Both the position numbers and the translations under genes were made by a program. Shown here piece after piece: positions 12,057 through 22,881 of a stretch of DNA of 64,000 bases. The notes under the pieces are model-generated. The model searched no databases and was not told the DNA's origin. It saw only the letters and a program-made list of their open reading frames with translations. How positions within the stretch are numbered: the first letter of the stretch is position 1; every line of letters begins with the position of its first letter. The stretch comes from Alteromonas sp. ASW11-130 (GTDB lineage Bacteria; Pseudomonadota; Gammaproteobacteria; Enterobacterales; Alteromonadaceae): positions 62,001 to 126,000 of the forward strand of contig NZ_JAPFRE010000025.1 in assembly GCF_026183735.1 (NCBI RefSeq). The letters are read 5' to 3'.

Positions 12057-12266
12057 CTAAAGCGCGTTCACGTTTGCGGCTTGCAAACCTTTTTGACCTT
12101 GCTCTACTTCAAATTCTACGCGTTGACCTTCGTTTAAAGTTTTGTAACCTTCAGAAACGATAGCACGGAAATGAACGAACACATCCTTGTCACCGCTATC
12201 CTGCGTTAAAAAACCATACCCTTTGTCAGCATTAAACCACTTAACTGTGCCTGTTACTTTAGACAT
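12057..12266 (-). CDS. CspA-family cold-shock protein
   Basis: Small OB-fold single-strand nucleic acid binding protein (69 residues) that acts as an RNA chaperone. It has both RNP motifs: KGYGFLTQ (RNP1) and DVFVHF (RNP2), preceded by [11 protein letters not shown] and ending in [10 protein letters not shown]. The ATG at 12266 is chosen because it gives the canonical [11 protein letters not shown] start with GAGG at a good distance; an upstream in-frame start would add 15 atypical residues. The message has a leader containing a 14-bp perfect palindrome. It lies downstream of ubiB on the same strand, with about 290 bases between. Which Csp paralogue it is, and whether it is cold induced, cannot be told. 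Confidence 0.93.
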   Translation of the reverse strand: MSKVTGTVKWFNADKGYGFLTQDSGDKDVFVHFRAIVSEGYKTLNEGQRVEFEVEQGQKGLQAANVNAL

Positions 12267-12293
12267 AAAGACCTCAAAAATCTTGCAAAAACC

Positions 12294-12307
12294 TGCGCAT
12301 ATGCGCA
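12294..12307 (-). repeat. 14-bp palindrome in the csp leader
   Basis: TGCGCATATGCGCA is a perfect inverted repeat, 28 bases upstream of the csp start. It could be an operator or, in the mRNA, a short hairpin near the ribosome-binding site. Function unknown. Confidence 0.45.
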
Positions 12308-12556
12308 CCAAACGTCTTTAATAAACGGTTATTTGGGTCTTACTTTATTGCGGTAAACAACTAACAACAAATCACTAGGTAACTTGAGTGGTTTTACATC
12401 AAGGCAGAGCTTCAATAATCACGTCTATTTAAAGACCGTTTCACTATAACACTGCTTCAGAAAATTGATACTTTTTTATCTTGCAAAAAGTGAATTTTCA
12501 CAAAAAGTTCATTTTACTTTTGTGTGCATAAGCAACCACTTATATGCTGACAGTGA

Positions 12557-14197
12557 TCAGAGAACCTGAATTCTACTCACGCGCCAGGCATTAAACCAAC
12601 ACGTAATTGCCACCCCTCCAGCTAACGCAGGAAAAACCCACGAGGGGGAATATAGGGGAAGTACGCCCGCTAAAATAGTAAAGCTGGCCGCAAACGCACT
12701 CAATCCAATCACTGAGTTCGTCTTATGATGCTCCTGAACAATTTGTGCCTGTAGGTATTGTTGCTGGAGAGGAAGACGTTTAAGTTGCGTTAAACCATCA
12801 TGTAGCAAATCGGGAATTTCAGGTAACTTTTCAGACCAATATGGCAGATTTGACTTTATTTTGCCCATCATAGCACTAAAGCCAATTTGCTCTTTCATCC
12901 AATTTTCTAAAAACGGTTTGGCAGTCTGCCAAAGATCGAGTTGCGGATACAGCTGGCGGCCTAATCCTTCGATATACAATAGCGTCTTTTGTAGCAAAAC
13001 GAGTTGGGGTTGCACCACCATATTAAAGCGGCGTGCCACGTTGAATAGCTGTAACAGTACGTGGCCAAAAGAAATTTCTGCCAATGGCTTTTGAAATATA
13101 GGTTCGCATACCGTACGTATCGCAACTTCAAATGCATCGATGTTAGTATCCCCAGGAACCCAACCGGAATCTACATGCAGCGTGGCGACTTTGCGATAAT
13201 CGCGATTAAAAAATGCGATAAAGTTTTCTGCCAAATAACGCTTATCTTCTTCATTCAGTGTGCCCACTATGCCAAAATCGATAGCGATATATTGAGGTTC
13301 TTGTGGATTTTTAGTGGATACGAAAATATTACCAGGGTGCATGTCAGCATGAAAAAAGCTATCTCTGAATACTTGAGTGAAAAACACTTCCACCCCGGTT
13401 TCGGCTAATCGCTTCAAGTTAGTTTTTTGCGCAAGTAACGCATCTATATTCGAAACGGGTATACCGTATATACGCTCCATCACGAGCACATTATTCCGGC
13501 ATAGGTCGCTATAAATATGAGGTACATAAAGTGAGTCAGAGTTTTCGAAATTTCGCTTTAACTGAATGCCATTGGCTGCCTCGCGCAACAAGTCGAGCTC
13601 ATCAATTACTGTCTTTTCATACTCTCTGACCACTTCTACTAGCCGTAATCTACGGCCATCTGGAAGCCACTTCTGTAATACTTGCGCAAACGTAAACAGT
13701 AGTTTCATGTCGGCAAAAATAGTTTTACGAATATCCGGCCGAAGCACCTTAACCACCACGTCTTGTCCGCCATTTTTCAGCTTGGCTGAGTGAACTTGGG
13801 CGATTGAAGCTGATGCAAGGGGCGTTTCATCAAACTCTGTAAACAACTCCGTCAACTCGCGAAGTTTAAGTGATGTTTTTACTATCTTTTGGGCTTTGAC
13901 GCTTGAAAAGGGCTTTACTTTATCTTGCAACAGGGCAAGCTCATTGGCGATATCCGGCGGTAACAAATCCCGTCGGGTAGACAACATTTGTCCGAATTTG
14001 ACAAAGACCGGACCCAGCGACTGAAGTGCCAATGTTATGCGAACGCCGGGAGGCTGATCCTTATATTTATTGCGGATCCAAAATATACTTTTTCGCATGA
14101 CTCTGGCATACCAAGGCTGCCAACGACTGGGGATAAGTTCGTCTAAACCATGTTGTAAAAGCACTTTATTGATTTGGTACAGCCTGACTATTCGCAT
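12557..14197 (-). CDS. ubiB: Ubiquinone biosynthesis protein kinase-like UbiB
   Basis: ABC1/ADCK-family atypical kinase/ATPase that supports the membrane-associated ubiquinone biosynthesis complex. The 546-residue length equals E. coli UbiB. Motifs: the family KxGQ segment in [18 protein letters not shown], an alanine-rich nucleotide loop ([13 protein letters not shown]), the lysine in VVVKVLRPD, and the catalytic [11 protein letters not shown] with IAIDFGIVG. The C-terminus has two hydrophobic helices ([16 protein letters not shown] and [13 protein letters not shown]) for membrane anchoring. Third gene of ubiE-ubiJ-ubiB, 7 bases after ubiJ. Secure. Confidence 0.95.
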   Translation of the reverse strand: MRIVRLYQINKVLLQHGLDELIPSRWQPWYARVMRKSIFWIRNKYKDQPPGVRITLALQSLGPVFVKFGQMLSTRRDLLPPDIANELALLQDKVKPFSSVKAQKIVKTSLKLRELTELFTEFDETPLASASIAQVHSAKLKNGGQDVVVKVLRPDIRKTIFADMKLLFTFAQVLQKWLPDGRRLRLVEVVREYEKTVIDELDLLREAANGIQLKRNFENSDSLYVPHIYSDLCRNNVLVMERIYGIPVSNIDALLAQKTNLKRLAETGVEVFFTQVFRDSFFHADMHPGNIFVSTKNPQEPQYIAIDFGIVGTLNEEDKRYLAENFIAFFNRDYRKVATLHVDSGWVPGDTNIDAFEVAIRTVCEPIFQKPLAEISFGHVLLQLFNVARRFNMVVQPQLVLLQKTLLYIEGLGRQLYPQLDLWQTAKPFLENWMKEQIGFSAMMGKIKSNLPYWSEKLPEIPDLLHDGLTQLKRLPLQQQYLQAQIVQEHHKTNSVIGLSAFAASFTILAGVLPLYSPSWVFPALAGGVAITCWFNAWRVSRIQVL

Positions 14198-14204
14198 AAT
14201 TTTT

Positions 14205-14840
14205 TTAAGATAAGTGTGACTCTAATTGTGCCAAACGCACTTCGAAACGTTCTACATCATTACGTAGATCGCTGACTTCATCGCAAAAGTGGAGGACAGC
14301 TAACTTGTGAGCAGCTAATTCCTTTTCTTCGACTAGGGCATTAGCCAATACTCGCTGCCCCTTTTGAGTAAACTCAGATACGGAATTGAACCAACGATGA
14401 GCGACTGTAAAAGCCTGATGGGCGAATACGTCGCCGGTATACTTGGCTACCTGTTCCTCCCAGTCGATATCTAACTCGCGGAACAGCGCACTAGCGTGCT
14501 GCGCTACATTGATGTCACCTTCCAGATGGAGTTTTTTTTGCTGGATCAAACGGGTTAACTGGCTGGTTTCTTTTAATTCTGGCAATACTGCAAGCTGCGT
14601 TTTGATACAGCAATGTTGAGGGGAAAGGTTGGAAGCGAGCATTTCGAACGATTCGCTTTCAACGCTGACGTCAACTTTATCGGAGAAGTGCAGCGTAATA
14701 CCATCGGCGAAGCCTTCGATATAAACACTTAGGCATGCATGGTTTAGCTTGGCAAGCCGCTGCTGACTATCGGGATCGAGAAATATCACTTGGTTTATAA
14801 GTGTTTCTAACGCGCCGCTTAGCATAGACTTAGCCGGCAT
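14205..14840 (-). CDS. ubiJ: Ubiquinone biosynthesis accessory factor UbiJ
   Basis: SCP2-domain lipid-binding protein of the soluble ubiquinone metabolon, thought to hold the polyprenylated quinone intermediates for the hydroxylases and methyltransferases. 211 residues (E. coli UbiJ is 201). The N-terminal hydrophobic-groove SCP2 domain includes [19 protein letters not shown], and the C-terminus is a predicted coiled coil ([20 protein letters not shown]). The position between ubiE and ubiB, with the start codon directly abutting the ubiE stop, supports the call. An alternative start is the in-frame ATG five codons later. Confidence 0.9.
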   Translation of the reverse strand: MPAKSMLSGALETLINQVIFLDPDSQQRLAKLNHACLSVYIEGFADGITLHFSDKVDVSVESESFEMLASNLSPQHCCIKTQLAVLPELKETSQLTRLIQQKKLHLEGDINVAQHASALFRELDIDWEEQVAKYTGDVFAHQAFTVAHRWFNSVSEFTQKGQRVLANALVEEKELAAHKLAVLHFCDEVSDLRNDVERFEVRLAQLESHLS

Positions 14841-15629
14841 TTAAAATTTGTACCCACGATGAAGCGCGACAATACCACTGGTGAGGTTCTGGTAATCACA
14901 ATTTTCGAAGCCAGCCTGTTCGAACATACTTTTAAGCGTTTCCTGATCGGGATGCATGCGGATACTTTCCGCGAGATACTGATAACTTTCACTGTCGTTC
15001 GCGACTAATTTACCCATGGTCGGTAGCACATGAAATGAATACCAATCATATATTTTGCTAATCGGTTCGATAGTGGGTTTAGAAAATTCCAAGACTAACA
15101 ATCGCCCGCCAGGCTTAAGAACCCTAAATATTGAATTCAAGGCATTTTGTTTTTCTGTGACGTTTCGCAAACCAAACGCCATGGTAACTAAATCAAACGT
15201 ATTATCTGCAAAGGGTAGCGCCTCCGCATCAGCCTGAACGTATTCAATATTCTTAATTAGCCCCTGATCCCGAAGCTTGTCACGTCCCACTTTTAACATG
15301 GATAAATTAATATCAGCCAGTGTAACCGAACCCGTTGGGCCGACTCTGCGAGAAAACTTAGCAGCCAGATCACCTGTGCCCCCCGCCAGGTCTAATACAT
15401 GTTGACCTTTTCTAACGGCTGCACAATCGACCGTATATCGCTTCCATAATCGGTGAACGCCCATAGACATTACGTCGTTCATCACATCATATTTAGCTGC
15501 GACTGAATCGAAAACTCCGGCCACCATTGATGCCTTGGATGATTTGTCTACCTGCTTATAGCCAAAATGGGTAGTCGCGTGCTCCCCTTCAGAAGGAAGC
15601 GAGTTGTCTGCTGGTTGATGGTCGCTCAT
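14841..15629 (-). CDS. ubiE: Ubiquinone/menaquinone C-methyltransferase UbiE
   Basis: SAM-dependent methyltransferase that C-methylates the quinol ring in ubiquinone and menaquinone synthesis. Class I Rossmann motifs are [15 protein letters not shown] and [17 protein letters not shown]; the family signature [13 protein letters not shown] and [15 protein letters not shown] are present, as is the C-terminal ALHRGYKF identical to E. coli UbiE. 262 residues from the ATG at 15629 (AGGA 6-7 bases upstream); a longer frame adds 11 unsupported residues. It heads the ubiE-ubiJ-ubiB operon. Confidence 0.95.
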   Translation of the reverse strand: MSDHQPADNSLPSEGEHATTHFGYKQVDKSSKASMVAGVFDSVAAKYDVMNDVMSMGVHRLWKRYTVDCAAVRKGQHVLDLAGGTGDLAAKFSRRVGPTGSVTLADINLSMLKVGRDKLRDQGLIKNIEYVQADAEALPFADNTFDLVTMAFGLRNVTEKQNALNSIFRVLKPGGRLLVLEFSKPTIEPISKIYDWYSFHVLPTMGKLVANDSESYQYLAESIRMHPDQETLKSMFEQAGFENCDYQNLTSGIVALHRGYKF

Positions 15630-15756
15630 GGCTATCCTGTCAAACTGGGTTTGAATTTGCACTGAAGTGTAACCAATTCGCTTTAATGAAGACAGTCATT
15701 TACCCATTTTACCTTGTTAATTTAAACGCCATCGCGATATTTTGATCGGCTAGGGG

Positions 15757-16446
15757 CTACGGAAGCGCCTGATTCGTGCCCCAACTCATGGCTAATATAC
15801 GACTGATATGCTGTAAAGGCTGCTTACTTTCTTCATGCCAATGGAAAAATACCTCATCCATTGCATCTAAACTACGGTTAGAATACATTCCACCTGTAAT
15901 GATATCGTTTTTACGCAGATAATCTTCTACATCCCGCGAAAGCAAAAAGGTATCGACACCGATTGCCCGCAGCATGTAGGGGCCGGTGTTGCCCCCTAAA
16001 CGCGTGCCATGATGCTTCAACTTGCGCCATAGTTGAGTGATATTGCCCGGCCCGAATTGATTTACAAACGCAGCAAAGCAACCGTACTCCTGACTGATAT
16101 CTTTAATCATCAACGCGTTGTCGCGCACTGTTCTAACCTTTTTATAGTTTCTAATGATACGTTTATCAGTCGCTTTTTGCTCGAGCATTTCGTCAGGCAT
16201 GAGCAATATTTTTTCTATATCAAAGCCGAAAAAGGCCTCTTCAAAGTATGGCCACTTTTGTTCGACGACCCGCCAAACAAAGCCTGATTGAAAGACCTTT
16301 TTTGTCATGTGTGCCAAAAAGCGATCATTGCTAATTTTGGCAATATCCGATTTGGAAAGGGGCTCTCCCACCTGAGCGTTAAGCGCCTCCTCAGATCCCT
16401 TGCGTTCGCAGGCGCGTTGGTAAATTGCAGCAAATGACTCAGGCAT
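15757..16446 (-). CDS. DNA-3-methyladenine glycosylase I-like protein
   Basis: Putative base-excision repair glycosylase of the Tag superfamily (helix-hairpin-helix type), 229 residues against 187 in E. coli Tag. The family pattern is visible in FQSGFVWRVVEQKWPYFEEAF, FDIEKILLMPDE, RIIRNYKKVRTVRDNA and the C-terminal GGNTGPYMLRAIGVDTFLLSRDV, which corresponds to the YAFMQA-like end of Tag. This is the longer, more distant subfamily, so substrate specificity is not certain. The start overlaps the end of prlC by 8 bases, implying translational coupling with the peptidase. Confidence 0.75.
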   Translation of the reverse strand: MPESFAAIYQRACERKGSEEALNAQVGEPLSKSDIAKISNDRFLAHMTKKVFQSGFVWRVVEQKWPYFEEAFFGFDIEKILLMPDEMLEQKATDKRIIRNYKKVRTVRDNALMIKDISQEYGCFAAFVNQFGPGNITQLWRKLKHHGTRLGGNTGPYMLRAIGVDTFLLSRDVEDYLRKNDIITGGMYSNRSLDAMDEVFFHWHEESKQPLQHISRILAMSWGTNQALP

Positions 16447-18481
16447 GGCTCACAATGCCGTTGTGTCTTAACAGTGCGTCGACCTTAGGCTCCCGCCCTC
16501 TAAAGGCGACAAACAAGTCCATAGGTTCGCGACTGCCCCCCATTTCGAGAATATTATGCAGAAACGACCGCCCCGTGGTGCGATTGAAAATACCCTCTTC
16601 TTCGAACTTACTGTATGCATCTGCAGAAAGCACTTCTGCCCATTTATAGCTGTAGTATCCGGCCGCATAACCGCCGGCAAATACATGCCCAAAACTGTGT
16701 TGGAAACGATTGAATTCAGGGGGAATATTTACCGCCACTTCCTCTCTGACTTCATCTAATATTTTCTGCACATCTACACTAGCCCCATCTTCGCTATGCA
16801 AAATAAAGTCAAACAAGCTGAATTCAAGTTGGCGTACCATTAACATGGCAGATTGGAAATCGCGTGCAGCTAACATACGCTCTAGCAAATCTTCAGGCAA
16901 CGGCTCGTGGGTTTGCCAATGGCCGGAGATAAAACTCAGTGCCTCTTTTTCCCAACACCAGTTTTCCAGGAACTGGCTGGGTAACTCCACCGCGTCCCAG
17001 GGAACACCATTTATTCCAGACACTCCAGCCACCGACATTTTCGTCAGCATATGATGAATACCATGCCCAAACTCGTGGAACAAGGTAACCACTTCATCGT
17101 GTGTAAACAGCGCAGGCTTATCTCCCACCGGGCGGTTGAAATTACACGTAAGAAAAGCTACAGGTTGCTGCAATTCGCCATCTGTTTTTCTGCGTCTTAC
17201 CCGGCACTCATCCATCCAGGCGCCACCTCGTTTATTTGCTCTGGCATACAAGTCGAGATAGAAACTGCCTCGATGCACATCTTCCTCATCCGTTAATGTA
17301 AAATAACGCACATCTTTATGCCACGTATCGATGCCTTTTTGTTCTTTAATAGTAATACCGTATAAGCGCTTCACGACTTCAAACAGACCTCCCAACACTC
17401 TCTCTTCTGGGAAATAAGGGCGTAGCATTTCATCGGAAATGGTGTAACGCTGCTGTTTCAATTTTTCGCTGAAGTAAGGAATATCCCAGGCATTTAAGGA
17501 TTCGATACCGTGTTCGTCTTTGGCAAATTGTTTGACTTCTTCCAGTTCTTTTTTCGCTTGAGGTAAAGAACGCGAAGCCAAATCGTGCAAAAACGTTAAT
17601 ACTTGTTCGGTTGAAGAGGCCATCTTGGTCGCAAGGGAACGCTCCGCGAATGTGTCGAAACCCAGTAACCTGGCCAGTTCGGTGCGTAACTGTAAAGTTT
17701 CCTTAATCACACTGGAATTGTCCCACTTCCCAGCATTCGGTCCTAATTCAGAAGCGCGGGTAACATAAGCCACATACATTTCTTCGCGTAAGGCCTGGTT
17801 ATCTGCATACAACATTACCGGAAGATAAGAGGGGATATCCAGCGTAAACAACCAACCTTCTAATTCCTTTTCTTTGGCTGCTTCCGCCGCTGCATCCAGG
17901 GCAGAGTCAGGTAGACCTTTAAGCTCATCTTTATCAGTAACATGTTTAGTCCAGCCCATAGTGGCGTCCATTACGTTATTACTGAAGGATGAGGCTAGTT
18001 CACTCAGACGCGATTGAATTTCGGCAAACCGCGTTTTTTTGTCGGCGGGTAGCGCCACCCCAGATAAGGTGAAGTCCCGAATAGTATTGGTAATGTGCTT
18101 TTGACTTTGCTCATCCAGTTTAGCGTATTCCTCGCTGTCTCTAAGCGCACAATAAGCTTTATATAACCCTTCGTGTTGGCCAACCCAGGTTGAATAGTCA
18201 GATAACAACGGTAAACACGCATCGTGAGCCTGTCGTAAATCATCTGAGCTCAGCACTGAGTTCATGTGGCTGACCGGTGACCATATTTTGCTAAGCCCGT
18301 CATCAGCTTCGTCAATATAGGTTACGACATTCTTAAAGCTGTAATCTTTCGAGTTCACCACCTCTTCTATCGCCTCTTTGCAATGCGCAATGGCTCGTTC
18401 AATAGCAGGCTTGATGTCTTGGGTTTTTATTTGAGAGAACAGAGGTAAACCATCTACCTTTTCCAATGCTGAAACAGTCAT
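16439..18481 (-). CDS. prlC: Oligopeptidase A
   Basis: Cytosolic M3A zinc metallopeptidase that degrades short peptides, including cleaved signal peptides. 680 residues, the same as E. coli PrlC. The zinc site HEFGHGIHHML is present with the downstream Glu in the conserved WDAVELPSQFLENW. N-terminal LPLFSQIKTQDIKPAIERA and C-terminal SFGHVFAGGYAAGYYSY are typical. In E. coli prlC is a heat-shock gene followed by rsmJ; here a Tag-like glycosylase gene follows with an 8-base overlap instead. Confidence 0.95.
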   Translation of the reverse strand: MTVSALEKVDGLPLFSQIKTQDIKPAIERAIAHCKEAIEEVVNSKDYSFKNVVTYIDEADDGLSKIWSPVSHMNSVLSSDDLRQAHDACLPLLSDYSTWVGQHEGLYKAYCALRDSEEYAKLDEQSQKHITNTIRDFTLSGVALPADKKTRFAEIQSRLSELASSFSNNVMDATMGWTKHVTDKDELKGLPDSALDAAAEAAKEKELEGWLFTLDIPSYLPVMLYADNQALREEMYVAYVTRASELGPNAGKWDNSSVIKETLQLRTELARLLGFDTFAERSLATKMASSTEQVLTFLHDLASRSLPQAKKELEEVKQFAKDEHGIESLNAWDIPYFSEKLKQQRYTISDEMLRPYFPEERVLGGLFEVVKRLYGITIKEQKGIDTWHKDVRYFTLTDEEDVHRGSFYLDLYARANKRGGAWMDECRVRRRKTDGELQQPVAFLTCNFNRPVGDKPALFTHDEVVTLFHEFGHGIHHMLTKMSVAGVSGINGVPWDAVELPSQFLENWCWEKEALSFISGHWQTHEPLPEDLLERMLAARDFQSAMLMVRQLEFSLFDFILHSEDGASVDVQKILDEVREEVAVNIPPEFNRFQHSFGHVFAGGYAAGYYSYKWAEVLSADAYSKFEEEGIFNRTTGRSFLHNILEMGGSREPMDLFVAFRGREPKVDALLRHNGIVSHA

Positions 18482-18683
18482 ATTTCGCTCATTCGTTATG
18501 AAATTCGTTTATTGATGTAAGGGTAGTCGTAAATAAAAACAAGCACTATGGAGGTAAATTAATTTTCACTTTTGAATCGCGTCTAAAAAGCATCTATACA
18601 TAATCGAACCGGAAGCGAGCTTTGGCATTAACGAAACAAACATGTAGCATGACGATATACGTTTCTAAAAGGTTTAAATTGTG

Positions 18684-20030
18684 ATGAAAGAATTTGATTA
18701 TATTTGTATTGGCGGTGGTAGTGGTGGCATTGCCTCCGCTAATCGTGCAGCTAAACATGGCAAAAAAGTAGCGCTAATAGAAGGGGGCCCTATAGGCGGT
18801 ACATGTGTTAATGTTGGCTGTGTCCCCAAAAAGGTCATGTGGTACGGCGCCCAAGTAGCTGAAACAATTTCTCATTATGCCCCGGACTACGGCTTTGATT
18901 TGACGGTAAATAACTTTAGCTGGAAAACCTTAATCAAGAATCGCGAAGCTTATATTAACCGCGTACATGCTTCCTACGACAGAGTATTGGGAAACAATGG
19001 GATTACTCGTATTGAAGGCCACGCGACGTTCGTTGATGATCATACGATAGAGGTTAATGGCGAGCACTTGACCAGCCAACATATTACGATAGCGGTCGGA
19101 GGACATCCAAATTTACCGGACATTCCGGGAGCCGAATACGGCATAGATTCGGATGGTTTTTTTGCTCTCAGCGAGCAACCAAAACGTGTCGCTGTTGTCG
19201 GCGCGGGTTATATCGCAGTAGAACTGGCGGGTATGTTACATGCACTGGGAAGTGAGACCCATATGCTTATCCGTCATCACGCCCCACTACGCCACTTTGA
19301 CAATATCATTCACTCGAAGTTAGTTGAATTTATTAACGAAGATGGCCCAAAGCTACATGACCATACGGAAATTGAAAAAGTAGATAAACTCACAAGTGGT
19401 GCCCTAAAGTTGAGCCTGTCCAACGGCAAAGAACTCGAAGTAGATAGCTTACTCTGGGCGATTGGACGTACCCCCAGTACGGCTAACCTAGGGCTTGAAA
19501 ATACGGGAATAAAAACAACGGATAGAGGCTATATAGAAGTTGATAAATATCAGACAACATCCGTGAAGGGCGTATATGCAGTGGGTGATGTTACCGGGCA
19601 AGTAGAGTTAACCCCCGTGGCAGTAAAAGCTGGGCGACTGTTGAGCGAGAGGCTTTTTAACAACACCCCTGACGCGCATATGGACTATTCACAGATTCCC
19701 ACTGTAGTGTTCAGCCACCCCCCTATAGGCACCATTGGCCTAACCGAAGAAGAAGCCAAATCACAATATGGCGAAAGTGAAGTGAAAACCTATACGTCCA
19801 CCTTTGCCGCGATGTTTTCGGCGGTGACCCGCAATAGACAAAGCACCCACATGAAACTGGTGTGTGTGGGTAGTGATGAAAAAGTGGTGGGTTTGCACGG
19901 TATCGGTTTTGGAATGGATGAAATTTTACAGGGTTTTGCCGTCGCCATAAAAATGGGAGCGACTAAAGCAGATTTTGATGCATGTGTTGCCATTCATCCT
20001 ACTAGTGCAGAAGAGTTCGTGACGATGTAA
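18684..20030 (+). CDS. gor: Glutathione reductase
   Basis: NADPH-dependent flavoprotein disulfide reductase that keeps glutathione reduced. 448 residues. FAD-binding [14 protein letters not shown] at the N-terminus, redox-active pair in [21 protein letters not shown]-binding [20 protein letters not shown]-binding YAVGDVTG, and the C-terminal [11 protein letters not shown] with the catalytic His-Glu pair from the partner subunit. The reading frame could also start at GTG 18681; the ATG three bases later matches E. coli Gor length. It is divergent from prlC and followed by a long-loop hairpin. Confidence 0.95.
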   Translation: MKEFDYICIGGGSGGIASANRAAKHGKKVALIEGGPIGGTCVNVGCVPKKVMWYGAQVAETISHYAPDYGFDLTVNNFSWKTLIKNREAYINRVHASYDRVLGNNGITRIEGHATFVDDHTIEVNGEHLTSQHITIAVGGHPNLPDIPGAEYGIDSDGFFALSEQPKRVAVVGAGYIAVELAGMLHALGSETHMLIRHHAPLRHFDNIIHSKLVEFINEDGPKLHDHTEIEKVDKLTSGALKLSLSNGKELEVDSLLWAIGRTPSTANLGLENTGIKTTDRGYIEVDKYQTTSVKGVYAVGDVTGQVELTPVAVKAGRLLSERLFNNTPDAHMDYSQIPTVVFSHPPIGTIGLTEEEAKSQYGESEVKTYTSTFAAMFSAVTRNRQSTHMKLVCVGSDEKVVGLHGIGFGMDEILQGFAVAIKMGATKADFDACVAIHPTSAEEFVTM

Positions 20031-20071
20031 CTGGGAATCACCGGTAAAGTCTGCGTTATATAGCATCCAAC

Positions 20072-20114
20072 ATACTACCTCAGATAACTTATTGTTGATT
20101 TACTGGGGTAGTAT
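20072..20114 (+). terminator. Probable terminator of gor
   Basis: ATACTACCTCAG (20072-20083) and CTGGGGTAGTAT (20103-20114) pair over 12 bp with one G-U, around a 19-base loop, followed by TTT. The large loop and short T run make it a weaker candidate. Confidence 0.45.
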
Positions 20115-20339
20115 TTAAGAATGAGCATTTTCGAAAATAGCTTGCAGCAATACCGAATGTAGTTATAGGACGTCACCTTATATGCGTTTATCGGCTACGC
20201 CGAAGACGACTCCCTCAATTGGAATATGACGTAGCATAGATATTCTATTTTTGAGATACATTTTCAAGGCTTTCCGAAGCGGTGGCACTATTCCGGCTTT
20301 TTTGCTTTTATAGTACAAGGGACGTTAGCGTAGGTGATT
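20115..20339. other. Rest of the intergenic region before the binding-protein-like gene
   Basis: Together with 20031-20114 this is a gap of about 300 bases. Apart from the gor hairpin I see only a TTTTCGAAAA palindrome near 20128 and no gene, promoter or RNA that I can support. Confidence 0.4.
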
Positions 20340-21083
20340 ATGATGAACGTAGGAAAACCCTTAGTCTATATATTATTTTTGATAGGTGCGCCGTTCAAAC
20401 TTCAAGGTGCTGAATATTTCATTAATCTCCCAGAGCCTATTGAGTCGACCTCAGCTAACAAAAAAATCATTGATTTTTTTAACTCTGTGTATGCTGAAGT
20501 TGATATTCAACCTATATACATCTATTCCCCCGCGAAAAGAGGATTCACCAATTTACATCGTAAGAAAATTCAGGCTGAGGGTTATCGAGCCGGATATATT
20601 GGCGAAACGAATGTAGGAGTTGAATATCGGATAGACGTCCCTTTAGCGCGAGTAAAAGTAGGTGTATTCTGCATCTACAAGTACCGTTGTACTATCCAAC
20701 GCGGACAAAACTATGCTATTCAGGCAAGTTTCCAACAGGGTCAGGAAATTTGTAGAGCGCTGGATATTAAATGTCAGTTCGTGAAGGGCGATAGAGCGTT
20801 AGCGAAATTACTTGAGCGCAATATGGTGGATGCCGTTATCTCTCCCTTTCCAGCGTATGAATCCTATTTATGCAGAACAAAACAAAAAACGCTCTTTTAC
20901 AAAGCACTACCGGCGCATTCTTTTACAATCCATCACTATACCAACCTGAAAAGTGCGGCCCTAAGGCAAAAAATCACTCAAGCTATAGTAGGTCGTCTAC
21001 GTCTTCCCATTTCACCTTTTCGTGACTTTTCATCTGAACCAAATTTAGAGCGTTGCGCCAAGTTAGTGAAATCCGCAGGTTAG
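20340..21083 (+). CDS. Periplasmic solute-binding-protein-like protein
   Basis: About 247 residues with an N-terminal signal peptide (VYILFLIGAPFKLQGAEYF). The layout resembles the family 3 solute-binding-like proteins common in Alteromonadales and Shewanella: two lobes with INLPEPIESTSANKKIIDF at the start, a QGQEICRALDI hinge-like segment, and DRALAKLLERNMVDAVISP, which is the typical second-lobe phrase. No transporter genes are adjacent, so it may be a stand-alone sensor or orphan. A GTG and two ATG codons (20334, 20340, 20343) compete for the start; AGG at 20332-20334 favours one of the ATGs. Confidence 0.65.
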   Translation: MMNVGKPLVYILFLIGAPFKLQGAEYFINLPEPIESTSANKKIIDFFNSVYAEVDIQPIYIYSPAKRGFTNLHRKKIQAEGYRAGYIGETNVGVEYRIDVPLARVKVGVFCIYKYRCTIQRGQNYAIQASFQQGQEICRALDIKCQFVKGDRALAKLLERNMVDAVISPFPAYESYLCRTKQKTLFYKALPAHSFTIHHYTNLKSAALRQKITQAIVGRLRLPISPFRDFSSEPNLERCAKLVKSAG

Positions 21084-21330
21084 TAGAAATTACCCCATAA
21101 TGCGTAGATATAGTGGTAGCGTAAACGGCTATCTTCGTTTTTATATTTTCTGAACGAATAGGCGCCTTCGCTTTCGCCATACGATAAATCATCACGCTTT
21201 TGGCTTTTTAAACTTTATTTAACTCGGCCCCCTTCAAAATAACCTTTATCGTTAGCTATCAAATTATTTAACTGTATTTATCCTGATAGTTTTCTATATT
21301 GAGGGTAACTTAGTCAGATAGGTAGCGTTA

Positions 21331-22881
21331 ATGGATGATGATGAACTGGTTTTTGCCAGCGACGAAATTACCGAGAATGTGTTGCCAAAACAGGCAAAGT
21401 GGCGGATTTTGGTTGTGGATGACGAAGCTGAGGTCCATCAGGTTACTCGCCTTGTCATGAATGATTTTGTGTTTGACGGTCATGGCGTTCAGTTAGAATT
21501 TGCATCATCAGCGAAAGAAGCGAAAACCATTCTAAAAGCCGACAAATACCACGAAATCGCTGTAGCCATTATTGACGTAGTAATGGAATCTGCACATGCA
21601 GGTTTGGAGCTTGTACAGTGGGTTCGCGATGAATTAAAAAACCATACAATACGTCTAATTTTACGTACTGGACAGCCCGGCGAAGCGCCGGAAGAGAGTG
21701 TGATCCGCAATTACGATATAAACGATTATAAAAACAAAACAGAGCTTACCGTACTACGGTTGAAAACATCGCTATACGCCACGTTACGAAGCTATCGGGA
21801 TATCCGCATAATTGAGCGACACCGAAGTGGTCTTGAAAAAATTATCGCCGCCACCTCCCAATTTATAGAGTGTGATACGTTAAGCGAATTTGCTTCCACT
21901 ATCCTGAATCAAATTTCCGTTATTTTAAATATCGAATCTAGTCAAATAGTGTGTTGTGCGGTAGTAAAAGAGCATACCCAATCGCAATCCGATCTTATGG
22001 TTCTTGCTGCTAACAAAGGCGCCACTCAAAGTATCGCGGTAGATAACACTTTGCTGACAGATACAGTGGATAATCGAATTGCCGAAGCGCTTCAACGTAA
22101 GGAAAATATTGAGAAAGAAGACTATTTTGTGGGTTACTTTACTACCAAACGGGGCACCGAGAGCGTGCTCTATGTAGAAAACGAAACGCCCCTTGAAGCC
22201 GTTCAGCATCACTTACTTGGCGTATTTACTCACAATATCGCAGTGGCGCATGAGAATCTTAAATTAAGGGATGTCATTAAAGAGTCTCAAAAAGAACTTT
22301 CCTATGTAATCGGTGAAGCGGTAGAAATGCGTTCGAAAGAAACAGGGTCGCATGTTAAACGGGTGGCACAAATAAGTTATCTGCTTGCCAAAAAATACGG
22401 TCTTCCCGAGTCAGAAGCGGAACTGATTAAACTTGCTTCGCCACTGCATGACGTTGGCAAAGTGGGTATTCCCGATCATATTTTAAACAAACCGGGAAAA
22501 CATGATGTCGATGAGTGGAAAATTATGCAGACACACCCAACGATCGGCTACGAGATGCTCATCAAATCTGATAACCCTATTCTGCAGTTAGGTGCGCATA
22601 TATCTCACGAACATCACGAACGTTGGGACGGTAAGGGTTATCCACGAGGATTATCCGGTAAAGATATTCATGTAGCAGGCCGCATTACCGCAGTTGCAGA
22701 TGTATTCGATGCGCTTGGCAGCGCTCGATGCTACAAGGGCCCGTGGGACGAAGATGAAATTGTTACGTATTTTAAACAAGAAAAAGGCAAGCGCTTCGAG
22801 CCAAAATTAGTTGAAATTTTACTCGACGATTTACCCAGCTTTTTCGAGATAAGACGCAAATTTCCGGACAATCCGGACTGA
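21331..22881 (+). CDS. Response regulator with DUF3369 and HD-GYP domains
   Basis: Two-component output protein, 516 residues. The receiver domain comes first (RILVVDDEAEVHQVTR, phosphoacceptor Asp in VAIIDVVME, about residues 25-150), then DUF3369 (GAF-like, about 165-320), then an HD-GYP cyclic di-GMP phosphodiesterase domain with the HD pair in SPLHDVGKVGIPDHIL, the following HPTIGYEML, ISHEHHERWDGKGYP and GRITAVADVFDAL. All the HD metal ligands appear intact. The GYP position reads GIP in the first motif, as is usual. The partner histidine kinase is not adjacent. Predicted to lower cyclic di-GMP and affect motility or biofilm. Confidence 0.9.
   Translation: MDDDELVFASDEITENVLPKQAKWRILVVDDEAEVHQVTRLVMNDFVFDGHGVQLEFASSAKEAKTILKADKYHEIAVAIIDVVMESAHAGLELVQWVRDELKNHTIRLILRTGQPGEAPEESVIRNYDINDYKNKTELTVLRLKTSLYATLRSYRDIRIIERHRSGLEKIIAATSQFIECDTLSEFASTILNQISVILNIESSQIVCCAVVKEHTQSQSDLMVLAANKGATQSIAVDNTLLTDTVDNRIAEALQRKENIEKEDYFVGYFTTKRGTESVLYVENETPLEAVQHHLLGVFTHNIAVAHENLKLRDVIKESQKELSYVIGEAVEMRSKETGSHVKRVAQISYLLAKKYGLPESEAELIKLASPLHDVGKVGIPDHILNKPGKHDVDEWKIMQTHPTIGYEMLIKSDNPILQLGAHISHEHHERWDGKGYPRGLSGKDIHVAGRITAVADVFDALGSARCYKGPWDEDEIVTYFKQEKGKRFEPKLVEILLDDLPSFFEIRRKFPDNPD

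Noticed and set aside
11898-12137. 79-codon plus-strand frame overlapping the cold-shock gene
   Set aside because: Its 3' part is the antisense of a clear CspA-family gene and its 5' part covers the csp terminator.
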